This document shows positions 40,243-49,131 of a stretch of 64,000 nt of DNA, in pieces (positions within the stretch are counted from its first letter, which is position 1; each line of letters begins with the position of its first letter). The position numbers were made by a program, and so were the translations under genes. Below the pieces are notes generated by a model. It was not told where the DNA came from. It did no database searches and was given only the letters and a program-made list of their open reading frames with translations. Source of the DNA: JACVRW01 sp038323835 (GTDB lineage: Bacteria; Actinomycetota; Thermoleophilia; Solirubrobacterales; Thermoleophilaceae); NCBI GenBank assembly GCA_038323835.1, contig JBBQHI010000006.1, positions 1 to 64,000 on the forward strand. The letters are read 5' to 3'.

Positions 40243-40599
40243 CTACGCCGGCCTGGGCCGCAGGATCATGCAGGTGGTGGTGGCGTGCGCCACGAGGTCC
40301 CCGGCGCCCGTCTCCAGCCGCCCCTCGCCGGTGGCGATGCGCCCGCCGAGGTGGATGACGCTGCCGCGAGCGGTGACCGGGCCCGTGTCCTCGTCGATCG
40401 CACGCACGTAGTTCACCTTCAGCTCCAGCGTCGTGTAGGACACGCCGGGGGGTAGGAGCGTGTGCACGGCACACCCCATCACCGAGTCGAGCAGCGTGGC
40501 GTGCACCCCGCCGTGAACCGTGCCCAGCGGGTTGTAGTGGCGGGGGCCCGGATCGAGGCTCATGGCCATGCGGAAAGCCACTCGGCCCGCGTGACGCAC
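40243..40599 (-). CDS. PaaI-like hotdog thioesterase, short at the N-terminus
   Basis: 118 residues from GTG 40599. HYNPLGTVHGGVHATLLDSVMGCAVHTLLP is the hotdog active-site region, followed by YTTLELKVNYVRAI, GSVIHLGGRIATGEGRL and HATTTCMIL. Related proteins have another 15-25 residues before the first strand; here the upstream frame reads as unrelated sequence up to a REP-like repeat copy. It may be a 5'-truncated but still functional gene. It ends back to back with the P450 gene. Confidence 0.82.
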   Translation of the reverse strand: MRHAGRVAFRMAMSLDPGPRHYNPLGTVHGGVHATLLDSVMGCAVHTLLPPGVSYTTLELKVNYVRAIDEDTGPVTARGSVIHLGGRIATGEGRLETGAGDLVAHATTTCMILRPRPA

Positions 40600-40678
40600 T
40601 CGCCATTCCCGGGCCGTCCGCCCCGGAGCGGCATCCGCTGCGACGGCGCATGGCGGCTGCCCCTTAAAACTGCCGGCC

Positions 40679-40721
40679 CGCGAGGAGCGCAGCCCGAGCG
40701 GTGGTCGGGCGAGCGCCGCAG
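40679..40721 (+). repeat. REP-like intergenic repeat, copy 5
   Basis: 43-base element with core GCCCGAGCGGTGGTCGGGC. Unlike most copies it lies between divergent genes, 21 bases before the dehydrogenase start and about 80 bases upstream of the shortened thioesterase. Confidence 0.85.
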
Positions 40722-40741
40722 GCTGTCATCCGTCAGGCACC

Positions 40742-41800
40742 ATGTGGGCCATGCCCCTTCGCCTGATCTGCTCCATGTTGGCCCTGTGCGGGATGCTCGC
40801 CGCCTGCGGCGACGACGGCGCGGCCCCCGCTGCCACGGGTGGGGGCGCCGCCGGCCCCCGCACCATCGTCACCGGGCTGGCGGTGCCGTGGTCGATCGCG
40901 TTCCTCCCGAGCGGCGACGCCCTGGTGAGCGAGCGCGACAAAGCCCGGATCCTGCGAGTGACCCCGGGAGGCCGCAAGCGCGTGGTGATGAAGGTGCCGC
41001 GTGTGGCGCCCGGCGGCGAGGGCGGACTGCTCGGGCTGGCCGTGTCACCGCACTACCGGCGCGACCGGCTCGTCTACGCGTACTTCACCAGCGTGGGCGA
41101 CAATCGCATCGTCCGCTTCAGGCTGGGTGGCAGGCCGCACACCGTGCTCACCGGCCTGCGCAAGGGCTTCATCCACAACGGCGGGCGGATCGCCTTCGGT
41201 CCCGACGGCAAGCTGTACGCCGGGGTGGGCGAGACCGGCAACGGTGACTACGCCCAGAACCTCGGCTCCCAGAACGGGAAGATCCTCCGCATGAACCCGA
41301 ACGGGAGCGTTCCCGGTGACAACCCGTTCCCCGGCTCGCGGGTCTGGAGCCACGGTCACCGCAACGTGCAGGGCCTGGCCTGGGACCGGTCGGGACGGCT
41401 GTGGGCCAGCGAGCTGGGACAGGACACCTTCGACGAGGTGAACCTGATCAGGAGGGGCCACAACTACGGCTGGCCCGTGGTGGAGGGCCGCGGCTCCACC
41501 CACGGCGGGCGGTACACCAACCCGAAGGTCACCTGGCATACCGCGGAGGCCTCCCCGAGCGGCGCCGCCATCGCCGGCCGGACCCTCTACATCGGGGCGC
41601 TCCGGGGCGAGCGCCTGCTCCGCGTGCGGCTCACCGGCACGCGGGCGAAGAAGCTCTCGCCGCTCCTGGTGGGGCGCTACGGTCGCATCCGCGCGGTGGT
41701 CCGGGCGCCGGACGGCTCCATCTGGGTCTCCACGTCGAACCGGGACGGCCGCGGCAGCCCGCGCTCGGGCGACGACCGGATCCTGCGCCTCGGCGTCTGA
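40742..41800 (+). CDS. Lipoprotein PQQ-dependent sugar dehydrogenase-like (Gdh/Yli family)
   Basis: 352 residues; ATG 40742 or 40751. LAACG lipobox near residue 22. The six-bladed propeller shows GLAVPWSIAFLPSGDALVSE, GEGGLLGLAVSP, FIHNGGRIAFGPDGKLYAG, SHGHRNVQGLAWD, and GHNYGWPVVEG, the PQQ and calcium-site blocks of soluble glucose dehydrogenase-like proteins. It would oxidise a sugar or aldose outside the membrane, if PQQ is available. No PQQ biosynthesis gene is in the window. Convergent with the TIM-barrel gene across a hairpin. Confidence 0.9.
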   Translation: MWAMPLRLICSMLALCGMLAACGDDGAAPAATGGGAAGPRTIVTGLAVPWSIAFLPSGDALVSERDKARILRVTPGGRKRVVMKVPRVAPGGEGGLLGLAVSPHYRRDRLVYAYFTSVGDNRIVRFRLGGRPHTVLTGLRKGFIHNGGRIAFGPDGKLYAGVGETGNGDYAQNLGSQNGKILRMNPNGSVPGDNPFPGSRVWSHGHRNVQGLAWDRSGRLWASELGQDTFDEVNLIRRGHNYGWPVVEGRGSTHGGRYTNPKVTWHTAEASPSGAAIAGRTLYIGALRGERLLRVRLTGTRAKKLSPLLVGRYGRIRAVVRAPDGSIWVSTSNRDGRGSPRSGDDRILRLGV

Positions 41801-41803
41801 GCG

Positions 41804-41820
41804 GTAGGCGCGACGCCTAC
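41804..41820. terminator. Short hairpin between convergent genes
   Basis: GTAGGCG-CGA-CGCCTAC is a perfect 7-base stem with a 3-base loop, between the stop at 41800 and the opposite stop at 41817-41819, which it overlaps. Position and symmetry suit a bidirectional terminator, though there is no T-tract. Confidence 0.55.
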
Positions 41821-43028
41821 CCCCGGCCGTACCGCGCGATCAGCCGCCTATAGGTGTCGAAGGCCGGCTTCGGCGAGTAGTCGTCGTGGAGCAGCCCGAA
41901 GAAGGACTGGAAGTTCGGTCCGTGGCTGTTGTTGTCGCGCAGCCCGAACCAGCGGAAGTCGCTGATCCCGTACGTCCCGCGGTAGGCCACGACCGCCTTC
42001 ACGAAAGCGTTGAGTGCTCGCTTCTGTGTGGCCTCCGTGCGGCCCGGGCCGGTGGGGTAGCCGGTCTCCTCCACGCGTATGGGCGTGGCCCGGCCGAACC
42101 CCGCCCGCGGCATATAGCACTCGCGCATCTGGGCGAGACCCTCCAGGAAGGCGTCGCCGAGGTTCACCACGGGCACCGGGTAGAGCAGGCCGGGGGTGAA
42201 AGTGCCCGGGTAGATGTCGAGGCCCACCCAGTCTGTGGCACGGCGCAGGCGGGCGCCGCCCCGGCGGCCCACCGCGGTCCAGAAGCGCGCGTCGTCGGCC
42301 GCGACGGTGCCGGCCGAGCGCCACGAGTAGTTGAAGCCGATCTTCTGGTGGCGGTAGCCGAGCCTCAGCGACGTGCGCTTGGCCTCGATCACGCCGCGGA
42401 CCAGGGCCTCCACCGACCGCTTGTACGCACCGTCCGAGGTGTTCTTCGAGAACGTGAGGTTCACCTCGTTGGTGATCTGGAGCCCTGTGACGTGTCGGAT
42501 GGGGCCGAAGGCCCGCACGACCCTGCGTACGTAGGCCAGCCACTTCGCGATGTTCCCGTCGTCGCGGTCGAGCGGGTGATAGCGAACCTGGAGCTCCACG
42601 TCGTAGCCCTGGCGGGCGAAGCGCAGCGCGTAGCGCCGGAAGCGGTTGAGCCCGGCGCGGCCGTCGGCCTGGAACAGGCGGTTGAGCCGGGCGGCCAGGT
42701 GGCGCCGGCCACGCAGGCGCCCGAGTGCTGCGTCGCGCTTGTCGAAGTCCTCCCTGATCAGCGGGGTCGTCTGCCCGGCGCCGCCCTCGCCCGCCGGGCG
42801 CGGGCCGATCCCGAAGCGGATCGAAGGGCCTCCGCGGGGGCGGTCGTTGGCGTAGCTCTGCGCGCATGTGGGGTCGGGCGTCTTCGCCGGCGGGGTCCGC
42901 GCCGACGGCACGTCGCCCCCCGCGTCCCAGGGAATGGCCGACGCGGAGCCGGCGCCTCCGAGGGTGGCCGCCACGGCCAGCGCGAGGACCGTGGCGGATC
43001 GTGTCGATCTCCCCATGCCCGGCCGCAA
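41817..43028 (-). CDS. Secreted TIM-barrel (clan GH-A-like) protein
   Basis: 403 residues, ATG 43028 or 43016. Signal peptide GRSTRSATVLALAVAATLGG with AGSASA cleavage. The barrel has VELQVRYHP, VTGLQITNEVNLTFS (Asn-Glu), DWVGLDIYPGTF and IRVEETGYPTGPGR (second Glu), then FRWFGLRDNN, the layout of retaining clan A hydrolases. Distances suggest a GH39- or GH5-like enzyme. It is divergent from the giant PQQ protein. Confidence 0.75.
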   Translation of the reverse strand: MRPGMGRSTRSATVLALAVAATLGGAGSASAIPWDAGGDVPSARTPPAKTPDPTCAQSYANDRPRGGPSIRFGIGPRPAGEGGAGQTTPLIREDFDKRDAALGRLRGRRHLAARLNRLFQADGRAGLNRFRRYALRFARQGYDVELQVRYHPLDRDDGNIAKWLAYVRRVVRAFGPIRHVTGLQITNEVNLTFSKNTSDGAYKRSVEALVRGVIEAKRTSLRLGYRHQKIGFNYSWRSAGTVAADDARFWTAVGRRGGARLRRATDWVGLDIYPGTFTPGLLYPVPVVNLGDAFLEGLAQMRECYMPRAGFGRATPIRVEETGYPTGPGRTEATQKRALNAFVKAVVAYRGTYGISDFRWFGLRDNNSHGPNFQSFFGLLHDDYSPKPAFDTYRRLIARYGRG

Positions 43029-43147
43029 GCTAACAGCCCTGGGGCCAATTTCGGCCGGAGCTTGCGCGCGTGAGCACGGTTAGCGCTTAGCGTGGCCGCA
43101 TAGTCACTACTACTCGCCCACGATTTACGCGGTTCCTGATCGGAGCC

Positions 43148-46100
43148 GTGGTGGGCGCGGCACTGGCGGCGGGTGCCCACGCGCCCGTCGCCCTAGCCGC
43201 GTCCCCGCTGCTTTCGTCGAACGTCGCGAACCCGTTCACGGGTCCGGCGTCGCTCGGCGCTGCGGCCGCGGCCGCGCCGGCGGACTTCCAGGAGTCCACG
43301 GTGTGGAGCGGGCTCACCAACCCGATGGCCATACGCTTCGCGGCCGACGGCAGGGTGTTCGTGGCGCAGAAGAACGGGCGCATCCTGGTCTTCGACGACC
43401 TCTCGGATCCGACCCCGACGGTGTTCGCCGACCTCTCCTCCCGGGTGCACGACTTCTGGGATCGAGGGCTGCTCGGCATGGCTCTCGACCCCGGATTCAC
43501 CACCGGCCGCCCGTTCGTATACGCGCTGTACGCGTACGACAAGGACCCGAGCTCAGCCACCACGCCGCGCTGGGGCGACACCTGCCCCACGCCGCCCGGG
43601 GCCACCGGGGACGGCTGCGTTATCAGCGGAAGGCTCTCGCGGCTGAACGCGGCGGGCAGCGAGCAGGTGCTGATCGAGGACTGGTGCCAGCAGTATCCGA
43701 GCCACTCGCTCGGCAGCCTCGCGTTCGGGGCCGACGGCGCGCTGTACGTGAGCGCGGGCGACGGCGCGAGCTTCAACTTCACCGACTACGGCCAGGACGG
43801 CAGCCCTGTCAACCCGTGCGGGGACCCGCCCGGTGGTCGCGGCGGCTCGATGACTCCACCCACGGCCGAGGGCGGGGCCCTTCGCAGCCAGGACATACGC
43901 ACCACCGGCGACCCCACGGGCCTCGACGGCACGATCCTCCGGGTCAATCCGGACACGGGCGCGGCCATGCCCGACAACCCGAACGCGGGCAGCTCCGACC
44001 TGAACGCGCGCCGGATCGTGGCCCACGGGTTCCGCAATCCCTTCCGGATCACGGTCCGGCCGGGCACGAACGAGATCTGGGCGGGCGACGTGGGCTGGAA
44101 CACCTGGGAGGAGATCGACCGGCTCCAGACGCCCACGGCCGGCCTCAAGAACTTCGGCTGGCCGTGCTACGAGGGAGACGGCCGCCAGGGCGGGTACGAC
44201 TCGACGGATCTCAACCTCTGCGAGTCGCTCTACTCGCAGGGAGCGTCGGCGGTCGTCTCTCCGTACTACACGTACAACCATGGGTCGCAGGTCGTGTCGG
44301 GCGAGAGCTGCCCCACGGGCGGCTCCTCGATCTCAGGACTCGCGTTCTACGACAAGACCGCCTTCCCGGCGCGCTACCGCAACGCCCTCTTCTTCGCGGA
44401 CTACACGCGCAACTGCATCTGGGCGATGCTCCCCGGCGCCAACGGCCTGCCTGACCCGGCGCAGCGCGAGACCTTCGTGGCCGGCGCGGCGGGTCCGGTG
44501 GACCTCCAGGTGGGTCCCAACGGGGACCTCTACTACGCCGACCTGAACGGCGGCACGATCCGGCGCATCCGCTACCTGTTCTCGAACCGCACCCCGACCG
44601 CCGTGGCGTCGGCAACGCCCACCGACGGCACGGCGCCGCTGGACGTGGCCTTCGACGGCACCGGCTCCTCCGATCCCGACGGCGACACGCTGGCCTACGC
44701 GTGGGACCTGGACGGCGACGGGGCCTACGACGACTCCACCGCCAGCCGCCCGACGTTCCGCTACACGGCCGCCGGCAGCTACACCGTGCGCCTGCGTGTG
44801 ACCGACCCGAGCGGTCTCGTGGACACGGACACGCTCACCATCACCGCCGGGACACCGCCCAACGCCACCATCGCCACGCCCACCGCGGGCACCCTCTGGA
44901 AGGTGGGCGACACGGTGTCGTTCTCAGGCTCGGCCACGGACTTCCAGGGCTCGGCCCTGCCGGCCTCCGGGCTCACGTGGGAGCTTGAGCTTCACCACTG
45001 CAACCGCACCGGCGACAGCTGTCATACGCACGAGCTCCAGACCTATCCCGGGGTGGCGTCCGGGTCCTTCTCGGCGCCCGATCACGAGTACCCGTCCTAT
45101 CTCGAGCTGCGGATGACCGCCACCGACGCGCGTGGCCTGATGACCACGGTGACCCGCCGAATCGACCCTCGCACCGTGCGCCTGACCCTTGAGAGCAGTC
45201 CCGCCGGGCTCCAGGCGAGCCTCGGGTCCGAAACGGTGGCCACGCCGTTCACGCGCGACGTGATCGTGGGCTCCTCGAACTCCGTGTCCGTGTCGACGCC
45301 CCAGTCCATCGGCGCCACGAGCTACGACTTCGGCTCCTGGAGCGACGGCGGGGCCCGCGCCCACAACATCGTGGCTCCGGCCACCGACACCACCTACCGT
45401 GCGACCTTCAGCCAGGGCGGGACCGTGTCCCGAATCGCCGGCTCGGACGTGGTGGGCACGAACGTGAGCGAGGCACTGCCCGGCGGCGCCGAGGTCTACA
45501 GGACCACCGCCACCGCGGCCGGGCGGGCCACCGCCCTGCGCCTGCACCTGGCTCCGAACTCCACCGCCTCCGCGCTGGTGCTCGGCATGTACTCGGACTC
45601 CGGTGGGGAGCCCGCGTTCCTGCTCGGCTCGGGGCGGGTCAGCGCGCCGGCCGCCGGCCAGTGGGCCGAGGTGCCGCTGGCGAACGGTCCCCAGCTCGTG
45701 GCCGGGCAGGCCTACTGGATCAGCCTGCTGAACCCGGCCGACGCCACGGGCACCCTGCGCTGGCACGACCGTGCCGGGGGCGCGGGCGGGGCCGAACGGA
45801 CGAGCGCCAACAACCCGCATGCCTCGCTGCCAGGCTCCTGGACCACCGCGGCCAGTTGGTCCGACGGCCCGCTGTCCGGCTACGTGATGGGCACCAGCGC
45901 GCCGCCGCCGGCCGCGTCGCTGGCCGTGACGCCCACCTCGCTCTCGTTCTCCGCCACGCAGGGCGGAGCGAACCCGGCGGCCAAGACGCTCAGCGTCGCC
46001 AATACCGGTGGCGGGACGCTGTCCTTCACAGACTCCGACGACGCGGCCTGGCTGACGGTGACCCCGGCAAGCGGCACCGCGCCCCGCGACCTCAGCGTCG

Positions 46101-47446
46101 CGGTGAACGTGGCCGGCCTGGTCCAGGGCACCTACACGGCCGCGGTGAGGGTGGAGTCCACCGGCACGAGCGGCTCTCCGAAGTTGATTCCGGTCACGCT
46201 CACGGTCGGGCCTCCGGCAGCCTCACCGATCCTCAACACCAGCCCGGCGAGCCTCACCTTCAGCGGTGTGGCGGGCGGGGCCAACCCGGCCGCCCAGAAC
46301 GTCTCCGTGACGAACACGGGCAGCGGCACGCTGTCCTACACGGCCACGGACAACCAGACCTGGCTCACGGAGTCGCCGACGTCGGGAACCGCTCCCGGCA
46401 GCGTGAGCGTGTCGGTGAACAGCGCCGGGCTGGCCGCGGGCACCTACACCGGCACGGTCCAGGTGGCGGCCGCCGGCGCGAGCGGGTCGCCGAAGAGCAT
46501 CCCGGTGACCCTCAATCTGAGCCAGGCGCCCCCGCCCACAGGAGGGCTCGTGGGCTCCTGGAGCTTCGACGAGGCCAGCGGGAATACGGTGCAGGACGCC
46601 TCCGGACGCGGCAATCCGGGCACCCTGTCTGGAGCGGCCAGGGTGGCGGGCAGGTTCGGCGGAGGCCTGTCGTTCGACGGTCTGAACGACTGGGTGACGG
46701 TGGCCGACTCCGCGTCGCTCCACCTGACCACGGCGATGACGATCGAGGCCTGGGTGCGCCCCACGGCCCTGTCCACGATGTGGCGGACGGTGGCCATCAA
46801 GGAGCGCCTCCCGGGCGAGCTGGCCTACGCGCTGTACGCGAACACGGACACCACCCGCCCGAGCGGTCACGTGTCCACCTCCCAGGAATACGGGCTGCGC
46901 GGCCCGGCGGCGCTGACGATCGGATCCTGGACCCACCTGACCACCACCTGGGACGGCACCACCCTGCGCCTGTTCGTGAACGGGACGCAGGTGGCGAACG
47001 CCCTCGTCACCGGCACGGCGCTGAGCTCGACCAACCCCCTGCGCTTCGGCGGCAACGCCATCTGGTCGGAGTGGTTCGCCGGGGTGATCGACGAGGTGCG
47101 GCTGTACAGCCGGGCGCTGTCCGCCACGGAGATCCAGTCCGATTCCACCACGCCGATAACGGCCGGAGCGACCGTGGCGCGGCGCGCCACCCGAGCATCC
47201 GCTGCAACTTCGCACCGCAGGGCGGCGGTCCGGCGAAAGGCCTCGGTCCGCCGGAAGGCGTCCGCGCGGAAGCTGGCCCGCTGGCGCGCACTGCCCGCGC
47301 CGTCGTGGCACGAGCCCCGCTGGCTGAAGAACCGTCTGCGCCACGCGAAGCTGGCCGCCCGCTGTGCGGCCGACCGCGGCCGCTGGGCCCACGCGCACGG
47401 CAGCACGGGCGCCGTGCCGCGCTGCACGCGCGCCGGCCGGCACTGA
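43148..47446 (+). CDS. Giant secreted PQQ-dehydrogenase-like protein with PKD, BACON-like and LamG domains and a basic tail
   Basis: 1432 residues counted from GTG 43148. Order: signal-like segment; six-bladed sugar dehydrogenase propeller (about 45-475, with GLTNPMAIRFAADGRVFVAQ, AHGFRNPFRITVRPG, NFGWPCYEG); PKD domain (about 480-565, DVAFDGTGSSDPDGD); two more beta domains; two BACON/choice-of-anchor-like repeats (about 920-1120); a LamG/concanavalin domain (about 1130-1335, GSWSFDEASG); and a Lys/Arg-rich tail of about 95 residues. GTG 43148 cuts off the basic n-region RPRFTRF; the frame is open to 43091 with only ATA 43100 or GTC 43103 as upstream starts. It probably binds and oxidises extracellular polysaccharide. 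Confidence 0.9.
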   Translation: MVGAALAAGAHAPVALAASPLLSSNVANPFTGPASLGAAAAAAPADFQESTVWSGLTNPMAIRFAADGRVFVAQKNGRILVFDDLSDPTPTVFADLSSRVHDFWDRGLLGMALDPGFTTGRPFVYALYAYDKDPSSATTPRWGDTCPTPPGATGDGCVISGRLSRLNAAGSEQVLIEDWCQQYPSHSLGSLAFGADGALYVSAGDGASFNFTDYGQDGSPVNPCGDPPGGRGGSMTPPTAEGGALRSQDIRTTGDPTGLDGTILRVNPDTGAAMPDNPNAGSSDLNARRIVAHGFRNPFRITVRPGTNEIWAGDVGWNTWEEIDRLQTPTAGLKNFGWPCYEGDGRQGGYDSTDLNLCESLYSQGASAVVSPYYTYNHGSQVVSGESCPTGGSSISGLAFYDKTAFPARYRNALFFADYTRNCIWAMLPGANGLPDPAQRETFVAGAAGPVDLQVGPNGDLYYADLNGGTIRRIRYLFSNRTPTAVASATPTDGTAPLDVAFDGTGSSDPDGDTLAYAWDLDGDGAYDDSTASRPTFRYTAAGSYTVRLRVTDPSGLVDTDTLTITAGTPPNATIATPTAGTLWKVGDTVSFSGSATDFQGSALPASGLTWELELHHCNRTGDSCHTHELQTYPGVASGSFSAPDHEYPSYLELRMTATDARGLMTTVTRRIDPRTVRLTLESSPAGLQASLGSETVATPFTRDVIVGSSNSVSVSTPQSIGATSYDFGSWSDGGARAHNIVAPATDTTYRATFSQGGTVSRIAGSDVVGTNVSEALPGGAEVYRTTATAAGRATALRLHLAPNSTASALVLGMYSDSGGEPAFLLGSGRVSAPAAGQWAEVPLANGPQLVAGQAYWISLLNPADATGTLRWHDRAGGAGGAERTSANNPHASLPGSWTTAASWSDGPLSGYVMGTSAPPPAASLAVTPTSLSFSATQGGANPAAKTLSVANTGGGTLSFTDSDDAAWLTVTPASGTAPRDLSVAVNVAGLVQGTYTAAVRVESTGTSGSPKLIPVTLTVGPPAASPILNTSPASLTFSGVAGGANPAAQNVSVTNTGSGTLSYTATDNQTWLTESPTSGTAPGSVSVSVNSAGLAAGTYTGTVQVAAAGASGSPKSIPVTLNLSQAPPPTGGLVGSWSFDEASGNTVQDASGRGNPGTLSGAARVAGRFGGGLSFDGLNDWVTVADSASLHLTTAMTIEAWVRPTALSTMWRTVAIKERLPGELAYALYANTDTTRPSGHVSTSQEYGLRGPAALTIGSWTHLTTTWDGTTLRLFVNGTQVANALVTGTALSSTNPLRFGGNAIWSEWFAGVIDEVRLYSRALSATEIQSDSTTPITAGATVARRATRASAATSHRRAAVRRKASVRRKASARKLARWRALPAPSWHEPRWLKNRLRHAKLAARCAADRGRWAHAHGSTGAVPRCTRAGRH

Positions 47447-47470
47447 GGCCGCGGCCGTCACACTGACGGC

Positions 47471-48511
47471 GTGCTCACCGCCACCGTTCCGCCGCGTCTC
47501 CACCAGCGCTTCCCCGCCCTGGCCGGCCGGCTGCCGCACATCTCGCTCGCGGACGGTCCGACTCCCGTGCGCCCGCTGCCCGCTCTCTCCGCCGAGGGTC
47601 GCGCACCGGTGTGGCTCAAGGACGACGGCGCCTTCGGCGCCGGCCCCTGGGGCGGCAACAAGGTGCGCAAGCTCGAGTGGCTGATCCCCGACGCGCGGCG
47701 GCGCGGGGCGCGGGTGATCGTGACCGTCGGCGGCCTCGGCACCAACTGGGGCCTCGCCACCGCGCTGTACGGCGCCGAGAACGGGCTGCGCACGGTGCTT
47801 GCCCTGGTGGATCAGCCACGGGACGGGCACGTGGAGCGCCAGCTCGAGCGCCTGCGGGCGTCCGGAGCGGAGCTTCACTTCACCCACACGAAGGCGAGGA
47901 CGGTGGCGATCCTGCCCTGGCTGATGCTGCGCCACAGCGGGAGGCGCCCGCCGGTCATCCTGCCCGCGGGCGGATCCACGCCGGTGGGCGTGCTCGGGTA
48001 CGTGGAGGCCGGGCTCGAGATCGGCGACCAGGTGGTGGCGGGGGAGCTGCCGGAGCCGTCCCACGCCGTGGTGGCCATGGGGACCGCGGGCACGGCCGCG
48101 GGGCTGACGCTCGGGCTGCGGCTGGCCGGCCTCGGCACTCGCGTGGTCGGCGTGCCGGTGAACGACCGGCTGAAGCTGAACCTGCGAACCACGACCCGGC
48201 TGGTCCTCCGTGCCGAGCAGCTGCTGCGCCGGCGCGACGCGGCGCTTGCGAGCCGCGCCCCGGAGGCCGAGGGGCTGACCGTGCTCGACGGGTGGATCGG
48301 ACCGGGGTACGGGCACCCCACGCCGGAGGGCGCGGCCGCGACCGCCGCCGCCCGGGCGGACTCGCTCGCTCTCGACCCGGTGTACACCGCGAAGGCGATG
48401 GCAGCGCTGATGGCCGCGAACCGGGCCGGGGACCTCGGAGCCGGGCCGCTCCTGTTCGTGCACACCGACGGACCACGGCCGGCCCCGAGCGTGGATACTG
48501 CCGCGCTGTGA
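47471..48511 (+). CDS. PLP-dependent ACC deaminase/D-cysteine desulfhydrase family enzyme
   Basis: 346 residues from GTG 47471. Fold-type II signatures: PVWLKDDGAFGAGPWGGNKVRKLEW with the PLP-binding Lys64, VTVGGLGTNWGLATALYG, LPAGGSTPVGVLGYVEAG and the phosphate loop GTAGTAAG. Family members open the ACC ring or desulfurate D-cysteine; which is used cannot be told by eye. It stands alone after the giant secreted protein, 24 bases from its stop. Confidence 0.88.
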   Translation: MLTATVPPRLHQRFPALAGRLPHISLADGPTPVRPLPALSAEGRAPVWLKDDGAFGAGPWGGNKVRKLEWLIPDARRRGARVIVTVGGLGTNWGLATALYGAENGLRTVLALVDQPRDGHVERQLERLRASGAELHFTHTKARTVAILPWLMLRHSGRRPPVILPAGGSTPVGVLGYVEAGLEIGDQVVAGELPEPSHAVVAMGTAGTAAGLTLGLRLAGLGTRVVGVPVNDRLKLNLRTTTRLVLRAEQLLRRRDAALASRAPEAEGLTVLDGWIGPGYGHPTPEGAAATAAARADSLALDPVYTAKAMAALMAANRAGDLGAGPLLFVHTDGPRPAPSVDTAAL

Positions 48512-48533
48512 GCACCCTCGGCCCGCCCCCGCA

Positions 48534-49025
48534 GTGATCGAATTCTCAGGGCCGGAGCCCACCGGCATGCACGCCGTGACGCACGCGCCGCCGCTCCCGG
48601 TGGCCGGGTCGACCGATCTGGACCTCCCGGTGGAGCGGCTCTGGGCCCTGTTCATGGACGTGCCCGGCTGGCCGGACTGGAACCCATGCTTCAGCAAGGC
48701 GTCGGTGGACGGCGGAGAGCTCCAGGTGGGGGCCACGCTGCGGTTCACCTTCCACCCGATTCAGCGCCGCTATCCGTACCGGCTCCCGGCCAAGGCAGAG
48801 ATCGTGGAGCTGGAGGAGCACGACCGGGTGACGTGGGAGGTGTCGGCGCCGGGGTTCCACGCCGTCCACAGCTACCGCTTCGCCGCCGCGGGCCCGGACC
48901 GCTGCCGCTTCGGGTCGTGGGAGGTAGCCGAGGGGCCGACCTATCGCGCGCTGCGGCGCTTCTGGCTCGCCCACTTCCGCTTCGTGTGCCGCGAGTCGCT
49001 GGCCGGCGCCCGCACGCTCCTGTAG
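48534..49025 (+). CDS. SRPBCC (START-like) family protein
   Basis: 163 residues from GTG 48534. STDLDLPVERLWALFMDVPGWPDWNPCFSKA is the opening of polyketide-cyclase/START-like domains, followed by GATLRFTF, ITVELEEHDRVTWEV-type strands and a long C-terminal helix. These bind hydrophobic ligands in a deep cavity. It is 22 bases from the PLP enzyme and probably in the same transcript. Confidence 0.87.
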   Translation: MIEFSGPEPTGMHAVTHAPPLPVAGSTDLDLPVERLWALFMDVPGWPDWNPCFSKASVDGGELQVGATLRFTFHPIQRRYPYRLPAKAEIVELEEHDRVTWEVSAPGFHAVHSYRFAAAGPDRCRFGSWEVAEGPTYRALRRFWLAHFRFVCRESLAGARTLL

Positions 49026-49030
49026 GCATA

Positions 49031-49122
49031 GTGCGGTGCTCGCCCGACGACATAAGGCTGCGGTGCTCGCCCGATCAACGATCGGGCTGCGCTCCTCGCC
49101 GCCGATCGGGCTGCGCTCCTCC
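49031..49122 (-). repeat. REP-like intergenic repeat, copy 6 with flanking partial copies (inverted)
   Basis: The full element (49057-49100) has the perfect hairpin GCCCGATC-AAC-GATCGGGC in inverted orientation. Half copies lie on both sides (49031-49055 and 49103-49122). The array fills the gap between the convergent stops at 49025 and 49132. Confidence 0.85.
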
Positions 49123-49131
49123 TAGGGGTGG

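Noticed and set aside
46223..48748. Open frame of 841 codons on the minus strand
   Set aside because: Antisense to the giant PQQ protein and the PLP enzyme, both with clear domains; sequence is low-complexity Arg/Gly/His.
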